From NCBI GenBank assembly GCA_013361595.1, contig JABFXT010000435.1, forward strand, positions 1 through 5,175: DNA of 5,175 nt, read 5' to 3'. Positions 4,158-5,175 of this stretch are shown piece by piece. The notes beneath the pieces are model-generated. The model made no database searches, had not been told where the DNA came from, and worked only from the letters and a program-made list of their open reading frames with translations. The first letter of the stretch is position 1; each line of letters opens with the position of its first letter. The position numbers and the translations under genes are program-made. The stretch is from Nocardia sp. Its GTDB lineage: Bacteria; Actinomycetota; Actinomycetes; Mycobacteriales; Mycobacteriaceae.

Positions 4158-5175
4158 TCAGAAGAGTCGCAGGTTTCCGACGTACACCTTGCCGCCGAAG
4201 GCCACGGGTTCGTACTCGCTGGAGATCTTCCAGACCTCTCCCGCGCTGTTCCAGACTTCGAGCGTGCTGCCGGTACCGGATCCTTCCGTGACGACGGCGA
4301 TCCGGCTCCCGTCGGTGCCGAGCCGCGGACCTTCCGGTAGATAGCCGGCGATGACGTAGTCACCGGTGTAGGCATCGACCACCCGGCCGGTATCCGCGGT
4401 CGAGATCAGATTCCCGATACCGTGCAGCGGGACCGGCTCGGCATAATCATCGGCTCCGTACGATTCGTTCTGCCACAGAACCGTTCCGCTGCGCGGGCTG
4501 ATTCCCGCGTAGGTCGTCTTGTTCTCGTCCGTCTGGATCGCGGTCGGCACCGATGTCTCCGCCGATACCTCTTCGGTGGTGTACGGGCGATCGCCCGGCT
4601 GCCAGCCCTCCGGCAATTCCGCCGTCCTGGTGCCGTTCCGGTCGTAGATACCCGCCGGTGCCGGACCTTCGGCGACGACGAACCCGTCGATGAAGACATT
4701 CCAGTCGTTCGTATCGATCTCCTCGACGGAATCGCGGCGGAAGATCTCCGCACCGTCTTCGAGCCGGATCACCCGGAACTCCCATTTCGACAGCGGCTGG
4801 GACGGATCCGGGGCGGTGGTCGTCACCGCCAGCCGGACCAGCCCGAACGCCTCGATGGAAAGACGGGGTTCGCCCGACGGCCGGGCCCCGGTCCCGCCGG
4901 TCTGCCGGATCGGCGGGAGTTCCCGGCCGTCCGCCCCGATCGAGCGCAGAACGGGTGTTTGCGGCCGGTCGGGCTCGTCCACGAAGACGAAACGGTCACC
5001 GGCGGAGATCAGCTCATCGATCCGGCCCGCGGCGGTGACGGTGGCGCTGATCCGGTTCGCCGCGAGGTCGACGATCACCACCTGATCGTTGTCCTCCGAC
5101 GAACGTTCGAGATGGCACGCCGCCGCCGCACGCCCCTCGCTGACGACACAATGCCCGAGCCGACGTTGAGTCGTA
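4158..5175 (-). CDS. PQQ-like beta-propeller repeat protein (partial, N-terminal part off window)
   Basis: 338 residues plus a TGA stop are visible, and the frame is open to the right edge, so the true start lies outside. A GTG at 5081 is the first in-window start with a long frame, but in-frame sequence continues upstream (LGHCVVSEGRAAACHLERS and on), so it is not taken as the start. The protein is rich in short beta strands and turn motifs of the PQQ-like propeller type: VVIVDLAANRISATV, IRLEDGAEIFRRD, IYDRNGTRTAEL, ISPRSGTVLWQNES, VDAYTGDYVIAG and EVWNSAGEVWKIS. The last strand is KVYVGNLRLF at the C-terminus. Such proteins are often scaffolds or exported, but no signal or membrane segment can be judged here because the N-terminus is absent. 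Two cysteines 14 residues apart lie near the edge. It converges on the mycolyltransferase gene with a shared hairpin. The exact function is unknown; a quinone enzyme is not supported. Confidence 0.8.
   Translation of the reverse strand, partial: TTQRRLGHCVVSEGRAAAACHLERSSEDNDQVVIVDLAANRISATVTAAGRIDELISAGDRFVFVDEPDRPQTPVLRSIGADGRELPPIRQTGGTGARPSGEPRLSIEAFGLVRLAVTTTAPDPSQPLSKWEFRVIRLEDGAEIFRRDSVEEIDTNDWNVFIDGFVVAEGPAPAGIYDRNGTRTAELPEGWQPGDRPYTTEEVSAETSVPTAIQTDENKTTYAGISPRSGTVLWQNESYGADDYAEPVPLHGIGNLISTADTGRVVDAYTGDYVIAGYLPEGPRLGTDGSRIAVVTEGSGTGSTLEVWNSAGEVWKISSEYEPVAFGGKVYVGNLRLF

Overview
This is a GC-rich actinobacterial window, most likely from a mycolate-containing genus such as Nocardia, Rhodococcus or a relative. 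Two things point there. The peroxide genes match the mycobacterial AhpC/AhpD pair down to residue numbering. A secreted enzyme of the antigen 85 mycolyltransferase type is also present, a family found in bacteria with mycolic acid envelopes. The genus is an inference from these proteins, not from a database match.

Layout, left to right. (1) Positions 1-872, minus strand: oxyR, a LysR-type peroxide sensor, intact as far as visible and running off the left edge. (2) Positions 873-1002: the oxyR-ahpC divergent control region. A perfect LysR-type dyad is centred exactly on the likely oxyR GTG start, with a candidate ahpC -35 box and a leader hairpin beyond it. (3) Positions 1003-2144, plus strand: the ahpC-ahpD operon. 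(4) A strong GC hairpin at 2190-2225, lying between ahpD and the converging next gene. (5) Positions 2322-2720, minus strand: a small lipoprotein with a Pro/Gly repeat. (6) Positions 2721-3070: a 350-base divergent intergenic region with several short dyads and a doubtful 69-codon small ORF. (7) Positions 3071-4096, plus strand: a secreted antigen 85-like mycolyltransferase/esterase. (8) A second hairpin at 4114-4151 between converging genes. (9) Positions 4158-5175, minus strand: a beta-propeller (PQQ-like repeat) protein cut by the right edge.

The left half works as one unit. OxyR senses peroxide through a cysteine pair and should activate ahpC-ahpD. AhpC reduces peroxides, and AhpD recycles AhpC using electrons from the lipoamide dehydrogenase system. 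The right half is a set of envelope-directed genes with no obvious functional tie to the peroxide operon.

No mobile element, CRISPR array, tRNA or rRNA was seen, and no clearly new multi-gene system. The items most worth following up are the operator centred on the oxyR start codon, the uncharacterised lipoprotein, and the unexplained dyads and small ORF at 2780-2990.
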